This document shows, in pieces, positions 62,509 through 64,000 of a stretch of 64,000 bases of DNA. The position numbers and the translations under genes were made by a program. The stretch is from JBGAHD01 sp044226395 (GTDB lineage Bacteria; Pseudomonadota; Gammaproteobacteria; Xanthomonadales; Ahniellaceae), in the NCBI GenBank assembly GCA_044226395.1, contig JBGAHD010000001.1:496001-560000 (forward strand). The letters are read 5' to 3'. The notes beneath the pieces were generated by a model. The model did no database searches and was not told the origin of the DNA. It saw only the letters and a list, made by a program, of their open reading frames with translations. Every line of letters starts with the position of its first letter. Positions within the stretch are counted from its first letter, which is position 1.

Positions 62509-62679
62509 TCAGGTGTCTTCGCGTTCCTCGATCGCGGTGTAGAGCGTCTGGAAGGCTAGGCCGATCTTGGTGGCGAACTCCTCGGCGCTATTGTACGTGA
62601 CGACGAGCGCCTTGGACTCCAGCGCCGCCACCAAGATGGACGTCACCGCCTGCGTGCGGGCCTGTTGCTTGATCGACAT
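62509..62679 (-). CDS. Small protein of 56 aa, unrecognised
   Basis: 56 aa, starting MSIKQQARTQAVTSILVAAL, then ESKALVVTYNSAEEFATKIG and a short acidic C-terminal tail ending EEREDT. The ATG at 62679 is preceded by a full AGGAGG 5 nt upstream, which argues strongly that it is real. It is a mostly helical, soluble, acidic peptide with no family I recognise. It converges with the DUF2238 gene, with 19 bp between stops. A role as a small regulator or chaperone-like peptide is possible. Confidence 0.7.
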   Translation of the reverse strand: MSIKQQARTQAVTSILVAALESKALVVTYNSAEEFATKIGLAFQTLYTAIEEREDT

Positions 62680-62865
62680 GGCTGCCTCCTGTGCTGTGGC
62701 ATTGGACTAAAGGGAAATGACTTCCGTGCTCAACCCCGACGCGCCGACGCGATGCGCTGTTCACGGCATGAACAGTGCCCCGACGGCGTGCAAAATCCCG
62801 ACCCGGTCACATTCGCGACGATAACGGATTTGCATACTGCACCGCCCGATCGTCGAGTAGCGACC

Positions 62866-64000
62866 ATGAAGTACTCCCCCTCCTCGCGCTGGCTGTGCTG
62901 CGCGCTGCTGCTGAGCCCCCTCGCCCATGCGGTTGAACGTCCGCGACCGGTCATGACGAACATGAACGAGGTCGCCGCGCGCCCCGCCCTCCCCGCGCCG
63001 CAATCGCGCCCGAGCCTGCCGGGCCCGTGGTCGGTCACGGCCGCGCCGGTCATCGACTTCGAGGGCTACACCGTCGGCGGCCTGGGTGGCCAGGCCGGCT
63101 GGTGGAACCCCGCGGGCAATGGTCGCGACGCGGTGATCGCTGGCGGCATCAGCGGTCAATCCGGGCGCGTGCTCGCCGATGCCTCGGCCACCTTCGGCGT
63201 GCCGTCGATGTTGAACTTCGAGCCGGGCTACGGCGTGTTCAGCATGGACGTGCGCGTGCCGCCGCTGGACACGTTCTTTCTGTTCGGCATCTTCTCCGAG
63301 GTCAACGGCACGAGCGGCCTGCTCGATCCGCAAGCGATGCTGCTGATGGGCGGCGATCGCGAAGTCACGATGTATCAACGCACGCGCGCCGACCAGGGCG
63401 ACTATGTGCGCCTGGACCTGCAACTGGCCGAGAACACGGTCGCGCGTCTGTCGTGGGATATCCGCGCCGATGGCAGCGCGCGCCTCTATCGCGACGGTCG
63501 CTTGATCACCATCGGCCAAGCCGAGAGCACCGCGATCACCGGCGCGCCGCGTCAGATGAGCGCCTTGCAAGTGGGCACCAGCAACAATGTCACCTTGAGC
63601 GCCGATGGCTCGCGCAATGCCCTGGTGTTCGACAACATCGGTCCGGGCCTGCCGACGGTGAACGATCTTCCGGATGAAGCCGATCTCGCCATCATCGTGT
63701 CGTTTGGTCGCATCGCGCCGGGACAGGCGCTGCGCACCTCGCGCGAGATCGCGGTCAACGGCTCGAGCGAGATGACCTTCATCGGCGTCAATTCCGGCGC
63801 GGCGCCCGCGACGAACGCGCACTTCGGCGGCATCCTGCCGGCGGGCTATCAGATGACGGGCATCACTTGCCCGGTTACTCAGAACGGCGATGCCTGGGAC
63901 ACGGCGCCGGTCACGATTGCACCCGGTCAGACGCTGACGTGCCAGACCCGACTGACCATTCCCGCCGGCACCGCGCCCAATGGCTGGGTCGTGGGCAGCG
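62866..64000 (+). CDS. Secreted protein, 3' end beyond the window
   Basis: At least 378 codons, open to the end of the window. The signal peptide is WLCCALLLSPLAHA, followed by a Pro-rich linker. A beta-rich domain runs from about 60-270 (VIDFEGYTVGGLGG, FSMDVRVPPLDTFFLFGIF, LVFDNIGPGLP), resembling a LamG/concanavalin-like fold. A DUF11-like region follows (ADLAIIVSFGRIAPGQALRT and ITCPVTQNGDAWDTAP). It is probably another repeat-rich surface protein of the kind seen at 43-53 kb. The start is ATG 62866; no stop is reached in the window. Confidence 0.75.
   Translation, partial: MKYSPSSRWLCCALLLSPLAHAVERPRPVMTNMNEVAARPALPAPQSRPSLPGPWSVTAAPVIDFEGYTVGGLGGQAGWWNPAGNGRDAVIAGGISGQSGRVLADASATFGVPSMLNFEPGYGVFSMDVRVPPLDTFFLFGIFSEVNGTSGLLDPQAMLLMGGDREVTMYQRTRADQGDYVRLDLQLAENTVARLSWDIRADGSARLYRDGRLITIGQAESTAITGAPRQMSALQVGTSNNVTLSADGSRNALVFDNIGPGLPTVNDLPDEADLAIIVSFGRIAPGQALRTSREIAVNGSSEMTFIGVNSGAAPATNAHFGGILPAGYQMTGITCPVTQNGDAWDTAPVTIAPGQTLTCQTRLTIPAGTAPNGWVVGS

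Overview
The window reads as chromosome of a GC-rich gammaproteobacterium, most likely Lysobacterales/Xanthomonadales (Rhodanobacteraceae-like). This is inference from family content: periplasmic-propeller histidine kinases, secreted proteins ending in a 'GFE' tail, IPTL-like C-terminal anchors on DUF11 proteins, an ECF sigma factor next to a Ser/Thr kinase, and pervasive GCGC-rich codon use. No rRNA, tRNA, CRISPR array or replication origin was seen.

Layout. (1) 1-7.9 kb is an accessory island with visibly lower GC. It holds a large STAND-type NTPase with an N-terminal PD-(D/E)XK-like domain, a small PD-(D/E)XK nuclease, a decayed IS3-family element, an ApeA-like HEPN protein and a solitary Phd/YefM-like antitoxin. 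This looks like an anti-phage defence cluster. (2) 8-16.6 kb: a hexapeptide acyltransferase, then a tightly packed minus-strand run of ABC ATPase, FtsX-like permease, HlyD adaptor, RMD1/YagE-like membrane protein, SPFH protein and NAD-kinase-like protein. (3) 17-20.8 kb: a two-gene phosphorelay (hybrid kinase plus REC-kinase). (4) 20.9-28 kb: a repeat-bearing secreted protein; a 3-TM protein; and a translationally coupled pair made of an HTH protein with a dead ATPase domain and a membrane ATPase with an extracytoplasmic pilin-like domain. (5) 28-31.7 kb: a secreted protein, a MerR/methyltransferase divergent pair with a SoxR-box-like operator, and an exported amidohydrolase. (6) 31.8-40.7 kb: two tandem paralogous propeller kinases, a serine-hydrolase lipoprotein, and an ECF sigma/DUF2892 pair. 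(7) 40.8-43.3 kb: a CpxP-like/response regulator/kinase operon. (8) 43.4-52.9 kb: a roughly 9.5-kb DUF11 surface-protein gene with 13 tandem 411-bp repeats, broken by a 26-nt deletion. (9) 53-64 kb: ECF sigma/Ser-Thr kinase, a delta-60 repeat protein divergent from an astacin-like protease across a 65-bp dyad, an exported intradiol dioxygenase, an RpfG-like regulator, a DUF2238 membrane protein, a 56-aa small protein, and a secreted protein running off the end.

Most interesting: the active/inactive ATPase pair with the pilin-like domain (24.6-28.0 kb), the island at 0-7 kb, and the 411-bp repeat gene with its deletion. Functions given for these are inference from motifs and context. Many start codons were moved downstream of the longest open frame where a ribosome-binding site or the domain edge supported it.
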